From positions 64,397,137 to 64,461,136 of the forward strand of contig CM051032.1 in NCBI GenBank assembly GCA_027627225.1: a DNA stretch of 64,000 nt, in the 5' to 3' direction. The translations under genes and the position numbers were made by a program. Below, in pieces: positions 1-12,730 of this stretch; positions within the stretch are counted from its first letter, which is position 1; each line of letters starts with the position of its first letter. The notes below the pieces were generated by a model. The model was not told the origin of the DNA and ran no database searches. It saw nothing but the letters and a program-made list of their open reading frames with translations. This stretch comes from Congeria kusceri (taxonomy: Eukaryota > Mollusca > Bivalvia > Myida > Dreissenidae).

Positions 1-215
1 CGCCCCCTGTTGACTTTTTAGTTGGGTTACCGATGGGGATAGTGTAAGATAAGGAGACCGTTGGTCTTTTAGTGCCCGAGGTGAAGCATCTTGTATACTG
101 GCACTGCACCTCGGTTTAACGTCTTATGCGAAAGTCGAGTTAGTAGGTTAGGGTGTATGGATGGATAGAACCTGCGACCACTGGGCTGTGACGCCAGTGC
201 GTTACCATGGAACTG
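1..215 (-). mobile_element. tRNA-Val-like SINE, minus strand, cut by window edge
   Basis: On the reverse strand a tRNA-like head reads 'ggtaacgcactggcgtcaca' with a CAC anticodon-like loop, then 'gtcgcagg'. It is followed by the same body as the plus-strand copy at 35838 (tracts matching 'accctaacctactaactcg' and 'gtaacccaacta'). The window begins inside its 3' portion. Confidence 0.8.
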
Positions 216-317
216 CTTCAGGCCATAGATTCCCGCTTAATGGTCTTGGTACACGTATAAACGACTGGAGAAATGTTTCAGGGTAATATTGCAATCATTA
301 ATTGTCCAAAGTATAAC

Positions 318-520
318 GGTCGTGCAGTACGCAGAGGCTAATCCGGGACGCCACTTTCCGCTTTTATGGTATTTTCTGTTTCAATGAAGTATCTTCTAAA
401 CATAAATCCACTGTAGGCGGAAATTACCGTCCTGGATTAGCCTGTGCGTACTGCACAGGCTGATCCGGGACGACACTTTACGCACATGCATTAAGTCCGG
501 TTTTCCCACGACGCGCCTCA
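318..520. mobile_element. hairpin MITE copy 1 (left end missing)
   Basis: It starts inside the left arm at 'cgtgcagtac' and ends with the complete right terminus 'cccacgacgcgcctca'. It matches the family described at 59128-59390. Confidence 0.85.
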
Positions 521-1569
521 AATATTGTGTCTTTGTTATTATGTTGATTTCAGATTTGGTAGTGATTTGCCCCTCCCACTCTTAAGGTTCCTTTCGTATA
601 CATGGTCGATTAAAATTTGTATTTAAAGCATGTAAGACTTTGCTTATGTGTCGTGTTCCATTTTAAAAAATGCCAAGGCTTTATAGATTGAACAGGAAAG
701 CGTTAATTAATGAACAAAAATTCAATACATTGGAGTGAAAGCAATTATATTTAAAGCGTTAACGTGCGTCTAATAAAGTATTCGCCGTAAAGTGGAAACT
801 ACGTAAGTTAAACGACGAAATAACAATGTCTTATTTGATCGAGAGAAACAGGCTAGCAGACTTTTTGAAATTTGAACAGTTATAGATTGTATAAGGTCAA
901 TGCCTCTAGAGCTTACTATTTTGTTCAGTGTCAGATGCATAAGATTTCATTCGCACTTGTAATCCGATTTCTTAACTTGTCAATGGACATTGAAAACGCT
1001 GTCAGCGCTAATTGTGTATTTAGGAATCATGTATACAGTCGATTTGGATTACAAATATCTTGATAGTAGTGTAATCTGGCGTTTAGTCAGTGTTTTAACG
1101 AGAATGCATGATTTGCTTTCCTTGCGACTGCCAGCGTCTAGTGTTTTTGTTTTGTTTTTTAAACTTTAATAAGGAAATAAATTCTCTAATTGCGTTTGTT
1201 CAGTGGATGTTTCTTTTTAACTAAATGAATAGTTGCGTACTCTATTACGTGTTTGGTTTGCCACACTTAACTGAAAACTGTATAGCTAGTTAGTTCTAAA
1301 GGAAGTACGTAACAATACGCAGGACTGACGTGTTGTTGTATTGTTAATTTAATTACATGTGTGTTGTGGTTTCTTACGTGGTTATTCACGTGCACGGTAA
1401 TTTACAAACAATGTTAATTCCTCATCAGTAAATAAGAAATACTAATATATAAACATACGCTTGTAGGAATACGAGCAAAAAGGTGAAACAGTGTGTTCAA
1501 CTTTGATTACGGAATATGATTGTTTTTTGTGCTAATGTAAACATGGAAATCTAGGGAGAGTTTTATCAG

Positions 1570-1632
1570 TGATAATTAATCGATTGATCAATGATAATTA
1601 ATCGTTTGATCAGTGATAATTAATCGTTTTAA
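1570..1632. repeat. short tandem repeat, 3 x about 24 bp
   Basis: Three copies of 'gtgataattaatcg' spaced by 'nttgatca' occur here, and again in unit 2 at about 5016-5078. The core is AT-rich with ATTAAT homeodomain-like words. No function is evident. Confidence 0.8.
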
Positions 1633-2023
1633 CTGTCTACAACAACGTTGTATTGGTGTATTATCTTTTATGAACTTGTTACAATAAAGTTATTTTTTGC
1701 TGTATACGTAAACTTAAACATTTCATGAATCTGTATAAAGCCAACCATTATAAACGATTTTAATTTGAGAAACCGGAGATTGCTGCACACGTATTTCAAC
1801 GTTAATTGGAATTCCAACAGCGGAATAACGTCTAATTAGCGCTTAACGTACATCTGCAATATGACGTGGCGTAATATTTTAAATGCAAACTGTCATCACA
1901 CGTAGACGTGCGGTTGGTTTCAAGGGCTATTTTAAGACGTTAAATGCGTGGATTAATGTTTATTTTACGGACCTAACATAATTTTCGCGGATTTCACACA
2001 ATGTTATACGCCGCAAACTGCTA

Positions 2024-2111
2024 ATGGAGATGGATATTTCTGAAATCGAGGGCCCTGGCACTTCTAAGCGGGCCAGAACAGACGTTTGTTACAGTGGGAT
2101 TAGTAACGACT
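2024..2111 (+). CDS. candidate first coding exon, copy 1 (exon 1a)
   Basis: An ATG at 2024 opens 29 codons plus one base (MEMDISEIEGPG..., then a basic SKRAR patch) and runs into a consensus donor GACT|GTAAGT. It ends in phase 1, exactly the phase exon 2 requires, and joining gives ...ISNDYINPEVV.... That resembles the start of PDE10A upstream of its YL..HP segment. Inference only: the link to exon 2 is not shown by the sequence, and phase agreement alone has a one-in-three chance. The protein length it yields suits the family. It could instead be the first exon of an unrelated gene carried in the duplicated unit. Confidence 0.5.
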
Positions 2112-2273
2112 GTAAGTTGAATTAAAATATATATCGGATATTTGTAGTTTTCGGTGTTATATAGATCGTATTTTATTTCATGAGTGGTGACTGAAAACTG
2201 ATCAGTAAATATCGGTTTTTCTACGACCACAAATGAAATAAAATGCACTGAAACGTCTTAAATTCGTGTATCC

Positions 2274-2281
2274 TGACGTCA
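2274..2281. promoter_or_regulatory. perfect CRE-type palindrome TGACGTCA
   Basis: The 8-bp cAMP-response palindrome lies 163 bp after the candidate exon 1a donor, inside the perfectly conserved block, and is repeated at 5720-5727. Several ACGT cores (1863, 1899 and 1904 region) precede the ATG. CREB-type control would make sense for a cAMP-hydrolysing enzyme, but this is inference from a short motif. Confidence 0.3.
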
Positions 2282-3384
2282 GAAATGACGTTCAACATGC
2301 TTCTAAAATGGTTATGGTAGGAAAATAGTGCTTTACACTCGTTGTCGCTAAATGATATTTTAATTGAAGTTTATACGTTGTTTGCTTTTGTTAAAGACAG
2401 CCGATGATTGCACTGCCGATGGGTTCATTAACTACTACTGGCATGCTATTTATAGAAACATATTCCGTTTTATATAAAAATTTATATTTTCAAAGTTCCA
2501 ACAGTGTAAAATACAAATTTTATTTCACCAATACAATTTCAATTTTCACTGAAAAGCATAACATAAGTTCAAAATATAGTTATTACTTCATAGTTTGTGA
2601 AGTCCTTTCTTGATAATATCCAATTCCAGGCAAATTTCCGTTGATTGATATGGGAAGCAGTCGAACTAATATTTCTAATCTTTATGCCAATATGCAAACA
2701 CTTGGTCCCAATGTAGTCGCCATTCTTCGGTTGATTGCATGAAGCTTCCCTTAGTAAGAGTCTGCTAGTCGGCATCTGTATTCTCGCGGTATCTCTATTT
2801 CCGCGGTAATTGTTATCGTTTCATTGTCATGATTAATTGTAAAAATCAAACCTATTTTTGGTTTTCTTAAAGCAAATAATAAGTTGCAAATTATTTTATT
2901 TGGAAACAATTACGTTATAGGACTTTAAATCATACATCTTAATAACTTTCGTATTATCTTGCTTCCATCAGTAGACATTAGACTGTAAATGTGTACACTT
3001 TCGTCTGCTTAGGTTAATATGTAGCAAAACTCACAATTTTGTTTCGAAATATTTATAAAAGGGTACTATCCAGCATTTTGTAGTTTATTTGTGTTTGTTT
3101 ATAGACTAACAGCAAACTTATTTCAAAAAAGAGTTTTACCGCGAGATTACCGATGACGTATTTTTTCAAGATGGCCGCATGATGCACTGAATAAGACAAT
3201 AATTTAAGAACGAATATTGTGTTTTCTAACAAAATTTTAGTTGTTATTTTCGTGAAAATGTTTAATTAATTGGATAATATTGAAAGAAAATGTTTGGTTA
3301 GTTGCTTTCGCTCAAATTATTTGTTTAAATTTTAATTACCGCGAGAATACAGATGAACACGATAAATGATACTGGTACATGGCG

Positions 3385-3665
3385 TCGTTTGTGTGTGCGG
3401 TGAATTTTTATTGAGTGCACCGGGATTCTCTCCCATCTATAGTCATCGCCCCCTGTTGACTTTTTAGTTGGGTTACCGATGGGGATAGTGTAAGATAAGG
3501 AGACCGTTGGTCTTTTAGTGCCCGAGGTGAAGCATCTTGTATACTGGCACTGCACCTCGGTTTAACGTCTTATGCGAAAGTCGAGTTAGTAGGTTAGGGT
3601 GTATGGATGGATAGAACCTGCGACCAATGGGCTGTGACGCCAGTGCGTTACCATGGAACTGCTTC
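3385..3665 (-). mobile_element. tRNA-Val-like SINE, minus strand, unit junction 1/2
   Basis: A full-length reverse copy spans the junction of units 1 and 2, from 'gtgcaccgggattctctccc' to the tRNA-like head ending near 'ccatggaac'. One tRNA-region base differs from the first copy (accaatggg versus accactggg). Confidence 0.82.
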
Positions 3666-3763
3666 AGGCCATAGATTCCCGCTTAATGGTCTTGGTACAC
3701 GTATAAACGACTGGAGAAATGTTTCAGGGTAATATTGCAATCATTAATTGTCCAAAGTATAAC

Positions 3764-3966
3764 GGTCGTGCAGTACGCAGAGGCTAATCCGGGACGCCAC
3801 TTTCCGCTTTTATGGTATTTTCTGTTTCAATGAAGTATCTTCTAAACATAAATCCACTGTAGGCGGAAATTACCGTCCTGGATTAGCCTGTGCGTACTGC
3901 ACAGGCTGATCCGGGACGACACTTTACGCACATGCATTAAGTCCGGTTTTCCCACGACGCGCCTCA
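3764..3966. mobile_element. hairpin MITE copy 2 (in duplicated unit)
   Basis: Counterpart of copy 1, displaced by 3446 bp and indistinguishable by eye, so it predates the duplication. Confidence 0.85.
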
Positions 3967-5469
3967 AATATTGTGTCTTTGTTATTATGTTGATTTCAGA
4001 TTTGGTAGTGATTTGCCCCTCCCACTCTTAAGGTTCCTTTCGTATACATGGTCGATTAAAATTTGTATTTAAAGCATGTAAGACTTTGCTTATGTGTCGT
4101 GTTCCATTTTAAAAAATGCCAAGGCTTTATAGATTGAACAGGAAAGCGTTAATTAATGAACAAAAATTCAATACATTGGAGTGAAAGCAATTATATTTAA
4201 AGCGTTAACGTGCGTCTAATAAAGTATTCGCCGTAAAGTGGAAACTACGTAAGTTAAACGACGAAATAACAATGTCTTATTTGATCGAGAGAAACAGGCT
4301 AGCAGACTTTTTGAAATTTGAACAGTTATAGATTGTATAAGGTCAATGCCTCTAGAGCTTACTATTTTGTTCAGTGTCAGATGCATAAGATTTTATTCGC
4401 ACTTGTAATCCGATTTCTTAACTTGTCAATGGACATTGAAAACGCTGTCAGCGCTAATTGTGTATTTAGGAATCATGTATACAGTCGATTTGGATTACAT
4501 ATATCTTGATAGTAGTGTAACCTGGCGTTTAGTCAGTGTTTTAACGAGAATGCATGATTTGCTTTCCTTGCGACTGCCAGCGTCTAGTGTTTTTGTTTTG
4601 TTTTTTAAACTTTAATAAGGAAATAAATTCTCTAATTGCGTTTGTTCAGTGGATGTTTCTTTTTAACTAAATGAATAGTTGCGTACTCTATTACGTGTTT
4701 GGTTTGCCACACTTAACTGAAAACTGTATAGCTAATTAGTTCTAAAGGAAGTACGTAACAAGACGCAGGACTGACGTGTTGTTGTATTGTTAATTTAATT
4801 ACATGTGTGTTGTGGTTTCTTACGTGGTTATTCACGTGCACGGTAATTTACAAACAATGTTAATTCCTCATCAGTAAAGAAGAAATACTAATATATAAAC
4901 ATACGCTTGTAGGAATACGAGCAAAAAGGTGAAACAGTGTGTTCAACTTTGATTACGGAATATGATTGTTTTTTGTGCTAGTGTAAACATGGAAATCTAT
5001 GGAGAGTTTTATCAGTGATAATTAATCGATTGATCAGTGATAATTAATCGTTTGATCAGTGATAATTAATCGTTTTAACTGTCTACAACAACGTTGTATT
5101 GGTGTATTATCTTTTATGAACTTGTTACAATAAAATTATTGTTTGCTGTATACGTAAACTTAAACATTTCATGAATCTGTATAAAGCCAACCATTATAAA
5201 CGATTTTAATTTGAGAAACCGGAGATTGCTGCACACGTATTTCAACGTTAATTGGAATTCCAACAGCGGAATGACGTCTACTTAGCGCTTAACGTACGTC
5301 TGCAATATGACGTGGCGTAATATTTTAAATGCAAACTGTCATCACACGTAGACGTGCGGTTGGTTTCAAGGGCTATTTTAAGACGTTAAATGCGTGGATT
5401 AATGTTTATTTTACGGACCTAACATAATTTTCGCGGATTTCACACAATGTTATACGCCGCAAACTGCTA

Positions 5470-5557
5470 ATGGAGATGGATATTTCTGAAATCGAGGGCC
5501 CTGGCACTTCTAAGCGGGCCAGAACAGACGTTTGTTACAGTGGGATTAGTAACGACT
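5470..5557 (+). CDS. candidate first coding exon, copy 2 (exon 1b)
   Basis: This is identical base for base to the copy 3446 bp upstream, including the GTAAGT donor and the surrounding sequence, because it lies in the second unit of the 3.45-kb tandem duplication. It is 8.1 kb from exon 2. If copy 1 is a true first exon, this is a second, equally usable one on the same strand. The truncated third unit (6895-7176) does not reach this exon. Confidence 0.48.
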
Positions 5558-5719
5558 GTAAGTTGAATTAAAATATATATCGGATATTTGTAGTTTTCGG
5601 TGTTATATAGATCGTATTTTATTTCATGAGTGGTGACTGAAAACTGATCAGTAAATATCGGTTTTTCTACGACCACAAATGAAATAAAATGCACTGAAAC
5701 GTCTTAAATTCGTGTATCC

Positions 5720-5727
5720 TGACGTCA
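5720..5727. promoter_or_regulatory. perfect CRE-type palindrome, second unit
   Basis: Same motif and spacing relative to exon 1b as the copy in unit 1. The base after the palindrome block differs from unit 1 a few positions downstream, marking the end of the perfectly conserved block. Confidence 0.3.
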
Positions 5728-6844
5728 GAAATTACGTTCAACGTGCTTCTAAAATTGTTATGGTAGGAAAATAGTGCCTTTCACTCGTTGTCGCCAAGTG
5801 ATATTTTAATGAAGTTTATACGTTGTTTGCTTTTGTTAAAGACAGCCGATGATTGCACTGCCGATGGGTTCATTAACTACTACTGGCATGCTATTTATAG
5901 AAACATATTCCGTTTTATATAAAATTTCATATTTTCAAAGTTCCAACAGTGTAAAATACAAATTTTATTTCACCAATACAATTTCAATTTTCACTGAAAA
6001 GCATAACATAAATTCAAAATATAGTTATTACTTCATAGTTTGTGAAGTCCTTTCTTGATAATATCCAATTCCAGGCAAATTTCCGTTGATTGATATGGGA
6101 AGCAGTCGAACTAATATTTCAAATCGTTATGCCAATATACAAACACTTGGTCCCAATGTATTCGCCATTCTTCGGTTGATTGCTTGAAGCTTCCCTTAGT
6201 AAGAGTCTGCTAGTCGGCATCTGTATTCTCGCGGTATCTCTATTTGCGCGATAATTGTTTATCTTTTCATTGTCATGATTAATTGTAAAAATCAAACCTA
6301 TTTTTGGTTTTCTTAAAGCAAATAATAAGTTGCAAATTATTTTATTTGGAAACAATCAAGTTATAGGACTTTAAATCGTACATCTTAATAACTTTCGTAT
6401 CCTCGTGCTTCCATCAGTAGACATTAGACTGTAAATGTGTACACTTTCGTCTGCTTAGGTTAATATGTAGCAAAACTCAAAATTTTGTTTCGAAATATTT
6501 ATAAAAGTGTACAATCCAGCATTGTGTAGTTTATTTGTGTTTGTTTATAGACTAACAGCAAACTTATTTCAAAACAAAAGTTTTACCGCGAGATTACCGA
6601 TGACGTAATTTTTTAAGATGGCCGCCTGATGCACTGAATAAGACAATAATTTAAGAACGAATATTGTCTTTTCTAACAAAAGTTTAGTTGTTATTTTCGT
6701 GAAAATGTTTAATTAATTGGATAATATTTAAAGAAAATGTTTGGTTAGTTGCTTTCGCTCAAATTATTTGTTTAAATTTTAACTACCGCGAGAATACTGA
6801 TGAACACGGTAAATGATACTGGTACATGGCCGTCGTTTGTGTGT

Positions 6845-7115
6845 GCGGTGAATTTTTATTGAGTGCACCGGGATTCTCTCCCATCTATAGTAATCGCCCC
6901 CTGATGACTTTTTAGTTGGGTTACCGATGGGGATAGTGTAAGATAAGGAGACCCTCCGTTCCAGAGGCGAGCCTTGGTCTTTAGTGCCCAAGGTGAAGCA
7001 TCTTGTATACTGAGTTAGTAGGTTAGGGTGTATGGATGGATCGAGCCTGCGACCACTGGGCTGTGACGCCAGTGCATTACCATGGAACTGCTTCAGGCCA
7101 TAGATTCCTGCTTAA
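6845..7115 (-). mobile_element. tRNA-Val-like SINE, minus strand, unit junction 2/3
   Basis: Third reverse copy. It carries a 'ctccgttccagaggcgagcc' segment absent from units 1 and 2 and lacks about 50 bp around 'ggcactgcacctcgg'. The junction 2/3 SINE therefore differs structurally from that at junction 1/2, which suggests SINE-SINE recombination may have shaped the array. Confidence 0.8.
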
Positions 7116-7273
7116 TGGTCTCGGTACATGTATAAACGACTGGAGAAATGTTTCAGGGTAATATTGCAATCATTAAAATCCTATTCTAACTGTCCTTCTA
7201 AAATTGTCCGCTGTTAGGATCTGAAGACATCACAAAACAAGCCACATTGAACTGACATTCGGAGCAATAAACG

Positions 7274-7470
7274 CGTGGCTGTTCTGCACCCAATGAAAAA
7301 GCTTGTTATACACGTGGCTGTTCTGCACCCAATGAAAAACCTTGTTATACACGTGGCTGTTCTGCACCCCCCAAATAAGGTTGTTATACACGTGGCTGTT
7401 CTGCACCCAATGAAAAAGCTTGTTATACACGTGGCTGTTCTGCTCCCAATGAAAAAGCGTGTTATACAGC
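7274..7470. repeat. 39-bp minisatellite, about 5 copies
   Basis: The unit starts 'cgtggctgttctgcaccc' and ends 'cttgttataca'. Since 39 is a multiple of three, all frames stay open, so the apparent ORFs on both strands are artefacts. Confidence 0.95.
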
Positions 7471-7474
7471 AACG

Positions 7475-8157
7475 TTTGCCGGTTGTCAAACATGCAGCAT
7501 TTTAAGCTGATCACTGAGAACAAACTATTTACAGTTTATTTGCTCGTGAAATTGATCTCTGTGTTAAATTGTTATAAGAGTTGACTGCAAGCTTATTTTC
7601 GTGCATACGTGTTGGTGGTTTATTTACAAAGTTATTCCACAGCATTCTGAAGGCATCTTCACCTGAGTGATTTCTTATTAAAGTAGGGTAATTTTAACAA
7701 ATTTGATAACATGACCTCTGTGCATTGATCGGGTACACATCCAGATGACGCACATCGTCATTTGTACCTTACGTCTATTCCTTCGCCTGCTGATTTGTAT
7801 TTTATTTTATTCTCAAGATAAGCATTGTCTTGCTTTATAGCTATCGTCCTTTCTTTTCCCTTTCCTTGCCCTATCTCGCGTAAATAAGTCAGTGTATTTT
7901 CTTTAACCCTTGCAGTTGCAGTAGTAGTTGTAGAAGTACATGCAGAAAGCAGCAATAGCAGCATGTAAATGTCCATTAGTGGTACCGTATTTCCAATATA
8001 TTTATTATCATTCTGCGTCGTTCTACATTATATGGTTCTTTTCTCTTTCGAAACTGTTACAAGGTTTGAAAAATTGTCAATTTGCCAATGTGTGAATAGG
8101 TCCCCTCAATGGACGTGGTATGCCAGTGTATGCTTTCAATAAACTTTCATTTTTCTG
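7475..8157. other. unassigned spacer
   Basis: No gene seen. About 8065-8105 ('gccaatgtgtgaataggtcc') resembles the end of the TIR-bounded tRNA-Ser-like element described at 61036-61500, so a fragment of that family is likely. Confidence 0.5.
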
Positions 8158-8489
8158 TTAAGGCGTAAACAATATGTTTGTTTCATGTTACATGGCCAAA
8201 AATATTAGGGTAGTTAGGTAGGGATTTTTTTTATTATTATTAAGTAAATGGTCTACTTAAAGATTCTGAATTAATATTCAAAACGTATCTGTAATATCCT
8301 TAAACATTGTTTTAAAGTGGAATCTATCAAAACTAAACACAGTTATTTAACCAAAAAACATTTAATAATTGAAAAACATAAATAAAACAAACAAAATATA
8401 TCTAACAACCCAAATAAAATGTTATAGGGTCGGGGTAATTTTTAGGATAGGTCGTGTAACCTGAAAAAAACATATTTTTTTACGCCTAA
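8158..8489. mobile_element. 332-bp TIR element (uninterrupted copy)
   Basis: The ends read TTAAGGCGTAAACAATATG and (reverse complement of the right end) TTAGGCGTAAAAAAATATG. A CTG trinucleotide directly flanks both ends as a possible target duplication. The interior is AT-rich and non-coding. The family's second copy (17685-22714) is split by the LINE, and 30360-30450 may be a distant fragment. Confidence 0.75.
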
Positions 8490-8811
8490 CTGCTGTCGTA
8501 ACATAAGGCTGACGTCAATTCATTTCCATGTTCTATAGCCCATAAACTCCCCTGAAGACCTCTTTAATACCGTGTAATAAACGCTTGCTGTGAAATACAA
8601 AATCAATTGATATAAGCGGATTATACGGCGGTCTTCTAAATCCTTTTTAAGCATTCGTCTCTAAATTGGTCGAACTTTAAAATCATTTACAAGCGAGATA
8701 TGTTTTTGTGCGTGATAGAAAGCAAATGTTCGGAAACTAGAAACATTGAAAATCTCAATTATAGGTTTGCTAATATACCAATGATTTCCATTTTATGTAA
8801 TGATTGATTTT

Positions 8812-8812
<1 letters not shown>
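8490..8812. other. unassigned spacer
   Basis: I see no gene, repeat or motif here beyond general AT richness. Confidence 0.5.
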
Positions 8813-9915
<1,103 letters not shown>

Positions 9916-10195
9916 CAGGTACGTAGTTCAACGTAACCATACCGCGCCTCAACCTGGCATAAGTTTTCAGGTGCGAAGTTCAACGTAGCAATACCGCGCC
10001 TCAACCTGGCATAAGTTTTCAGGTGCGTATTTCAACGTAGCCTTACCGCGCCTCAAACCTGGCATACGTTTTTAGGTGCGTAGTTCAACGTAGCCATACC
10101 GCGCCTCAACCTGGCATACGTTTTTAGGTGCGTAGTTCAACGTACCCATACCGCGCCTTAACCTGGCATAAGTTTTCAGGTACGTAGCTCAATGT
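9916..10195. repeat. 52-bp minisatellite, about 5 copies
   Basis: Units of 'gttcaacgtagccataccgc' plus 'gcctcaacctggcat'. The flanks to 10323 and 10965-11216 are unusually rich in ACGT and TACGT words, as if built from decayed copies of the same unit. Confidence 0.93.
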
Positions 10196-10323
10196 AAACA
10201 ACAAATCTGAATTTTGAACATGTTCAAAATACTGCTACGTTATACCACAACGTACTTATACGTAGTGGTACACGTGGCACAACGTAGAACAATGTAGCCT
10301 TTACGTAACACAACCTGAACATA

Positions 10324-10964
10324 ATACTAGGTTCCCACTATCAAGATTCTCGTGACGATCAAAATCGTGGTCTTAATCGTGGACCGATCATGGTGATCCT
10401 ATCAGATCTTAAGGTCAGTCGTGGCAATCGTGTCAATCGTAGAAAATTTTGATAGGTTCAAAAATTCTCTACGATTAACACGATCAACTGCGATCAGTTG
10501 TCCATCGGGTTCGTCGTATGAGATCTTATTGCATCGTCAATAATCAGTCGGGCTGTATTAATATAATTCGGGTCCAGTCGTAGTTCAAATCGTGATCTCC
10601 ATCGATCAAGATCGTGAAAGTCATCGCGAACACAATCGTATCCTATCGCAACGGAGCGCATTTATTCGTGATAAGCGTATCGGAACTCATCGGTACGTAT
10701 TAGAACGTCGGGGAACCTGATCGTGTCAAATCGAGACCCAATTGGGTAATCGTATCTTAACTGGAGATCAGACCGTGACGGATCGTGACACCTGTAAGTG
10801 ACAAGTCGTGACAAATTGCAACAGAGCGCAAAACATCGTATCAAAAGGTATGGACTCGCATCACATCGTATCCAAGCCTGAAATCTCAAAGAAATACCAC
10901 GATCAGCTACTTGTGGCCCATCGTGGCGTTCGTAGCGGATCGCACGATAGTGGGAACTTAGCAT
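10324..10964. mobile_element. GATC/TCGTG-rich TIR element, copy 1 (641 bp)
   Basis: The terminal inverted repeats are about 19 bp, ATGCTAGGTTCCCACTATC-like, at both ends. The interior is non-coding and saturated with short words such as ATCGTG, CACGAT and GATC in both orientations. It shares most of its body with the copy at 11217 but lacks about 190 bp. Confidence 0.85.
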
Positions 10965-11216
10965 AACGAAAGTCCTGTAAATTGCTACGTTATGTTGGGT
11001 TATTCGCTACGTTAAACAATGATACGCCACGCATCACTCTCGTTATTGTTACGCTCATCTGCGCTGTGTACCGCGTTCGTCCAGGCAATGCTACGTACGA
11101 GTATAGTCAAATTTAATGTAGCGTAGCGATAGCGCAGTAACTACGTAGTGCATCGAGGCGCCGCGTAGTAGAAATCGATGACAACTTGGCATAATGTGAG
11201 TGTCAAATACGTACTA

Positions 11217-12046
11217 ATGCTCGGTTCCCACTATCACGATTCGCGTCACGATTGAAATCGTGGTCCTAATCGTGGACCGATCGTGGTGATCCTATCAGAT
11301 CTTATCAGATCTTGAAGTCAGTCTTGGCAGTCGTGTTAATCGTAGAAAATTTTTGAACGGTTCAAAAATTCCCTACGATTAACACGATTAACTGCGATCA
11401 ATTATCCACCGTGATTATCGTATCAGATCTGATTGGATCGTAACAAAGCGTGACAAATCGTATTTAATCGTGCATCCAAATCGTGGTGAACGGGATCGAT
11501 CAAAGACAAGAAAAAACACCACGCTCTGTTAAGATGTGTGGCGGTCTCAAGAAACAATGAAGTCACTAGTCAGTCGCGCTGTATTTATATAATGCGGGTC
11601 CAGTCGTAGCTCAAATCGTGATCTCCATCGATCATGATCGTGAAAGACATCGCGACCACAATCGTATCCTATCGTAACGGAGCGCATTGATTAGTGATAA
11701 GCGTATCGGAACCTACGTACTCGAACGTCCTAATTCGGAGAACCCGATCGTGATGATCGTGTCAAATCGAGACCCAATCGTGGACTCGATCGTGGACTCG
11801 ATTGTAACAACCCCAGCCGGAACGTATGTAATCGTATCTAAACTGGAGATCAGACCGTGACAGATCGCGACACGTGTAATTGACAAATCATGACCAGATC
11901 GCAACAGAGCGCAAAACATCTACCAAAGCGTATGGACTCGCATCACATCGAATCCAAGCCAGAAATATCACAGAAATACCACGATCAGCTACGAGTGGCC
12001 AATCGTGGCGTTCGTGACGGATCGTACGATAGTGGGAACCTAGCAT
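11217..12046. mobile_element. GATC/TCGTG-rich TIR element, copy 2 (830 bp)
   Basis: Left end ATGCTCGGTTCCCACTATC; the right end is its near-perfect complement, ending TAGCAT at 12046. Compared with copy 1 it holds an extra segment around 11410-11560. No transposase is visible; a non-autonomous DNA element is the simplest reading. Confidence 0.86.
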
Positions 12047-12730
12047 AAAACGGCGCGTAATAACGTGACACTGTGACTGAGCCATAAAGAAATACTGGTA
12101 AAAAACAAAGCAAAGCCTGGAGATCTTGAAACGCGGAATATGGGTTTCAATAGGTTTTTTTGTTGTTGTTTTGTTCACACTGTTGTTGTTTTTAGACTGT
12201 TGGCGGAAGCCAACGGTTTTTTGAGAAGGTAATTTCCAAAACAGGTATCGCGGAAAACTACTTCTTTTCTTTGCAGGCTACGAGTCAGTAAAATTTAAGA
12301 TAATGTATGTCTTGTGTATTATGACGTGTATATCATGTGATTTATTACTATTATAGCATCTAAAAAAAAGTAAATTTAATAAAATTTTGACGTCAAACTT
12401 AGACACTCATATTTTCGCAATTTACTTGTATGTAACCGAAATATTCACCTGGATGTCCTGAAATAAGACCACTTAATTAATGCGCTACATCGGTTATTTT
12501 TGACTCGTCGCAAAAGTGTTATTTCATGTTACCGACTCTTATTCTGAATATTTTGACGAAAAATTACTGAAATGTGTAAATTTTAAACTGTAGTATGGAA
12601 AATCGAGAGCACGCATCGTATGACCTATTTTCGACTCAGTAAGCTACGAATCCCTAATAATCGAGACTCCTAACTACCACGTTTCATCAGTTATTCTGCA
12701 TGGCTCGTTGCAGATTGACTTGTTAAAAAA
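12047..12730. other. unassigned spacer
   Basis: AT-rich sequence without recognisable gene, repeat or element. Confidence 0.5.

Larger units (their letters stand above)
1..7176. repeat. 3.45-kb tandem duplication, 2 full units plus truncated third
   Basis: Unit 1 is 1-3446, unit 2 is 3447-6894, and unit 3 is 6895 to about 7176, where identity stops after 'attgcaatcatta'. Identity is nearly complete in the first 900 bp. It falls to roughly one to two differences per 100 bp in the middle, is perfect around the candidate first exon, and is lowest over the last 1.1 kb. Since unit 1 starts at base 1 the array may extend upstream. Each full unit holds a minus-strand SINE portion, a 5'-truncated hairpin MITE, a short 3x repeat of 'tgataattaatcg', and the candidate exon 1. 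Confidence 0.97.

Noticed and set aside
2021..2248. 75-codon minus frame repeated at 5467-5694
   Set aside because: Antisense shadow of the candidate first exon and its AT-rich intron; repeated only because the segment is duplicated.
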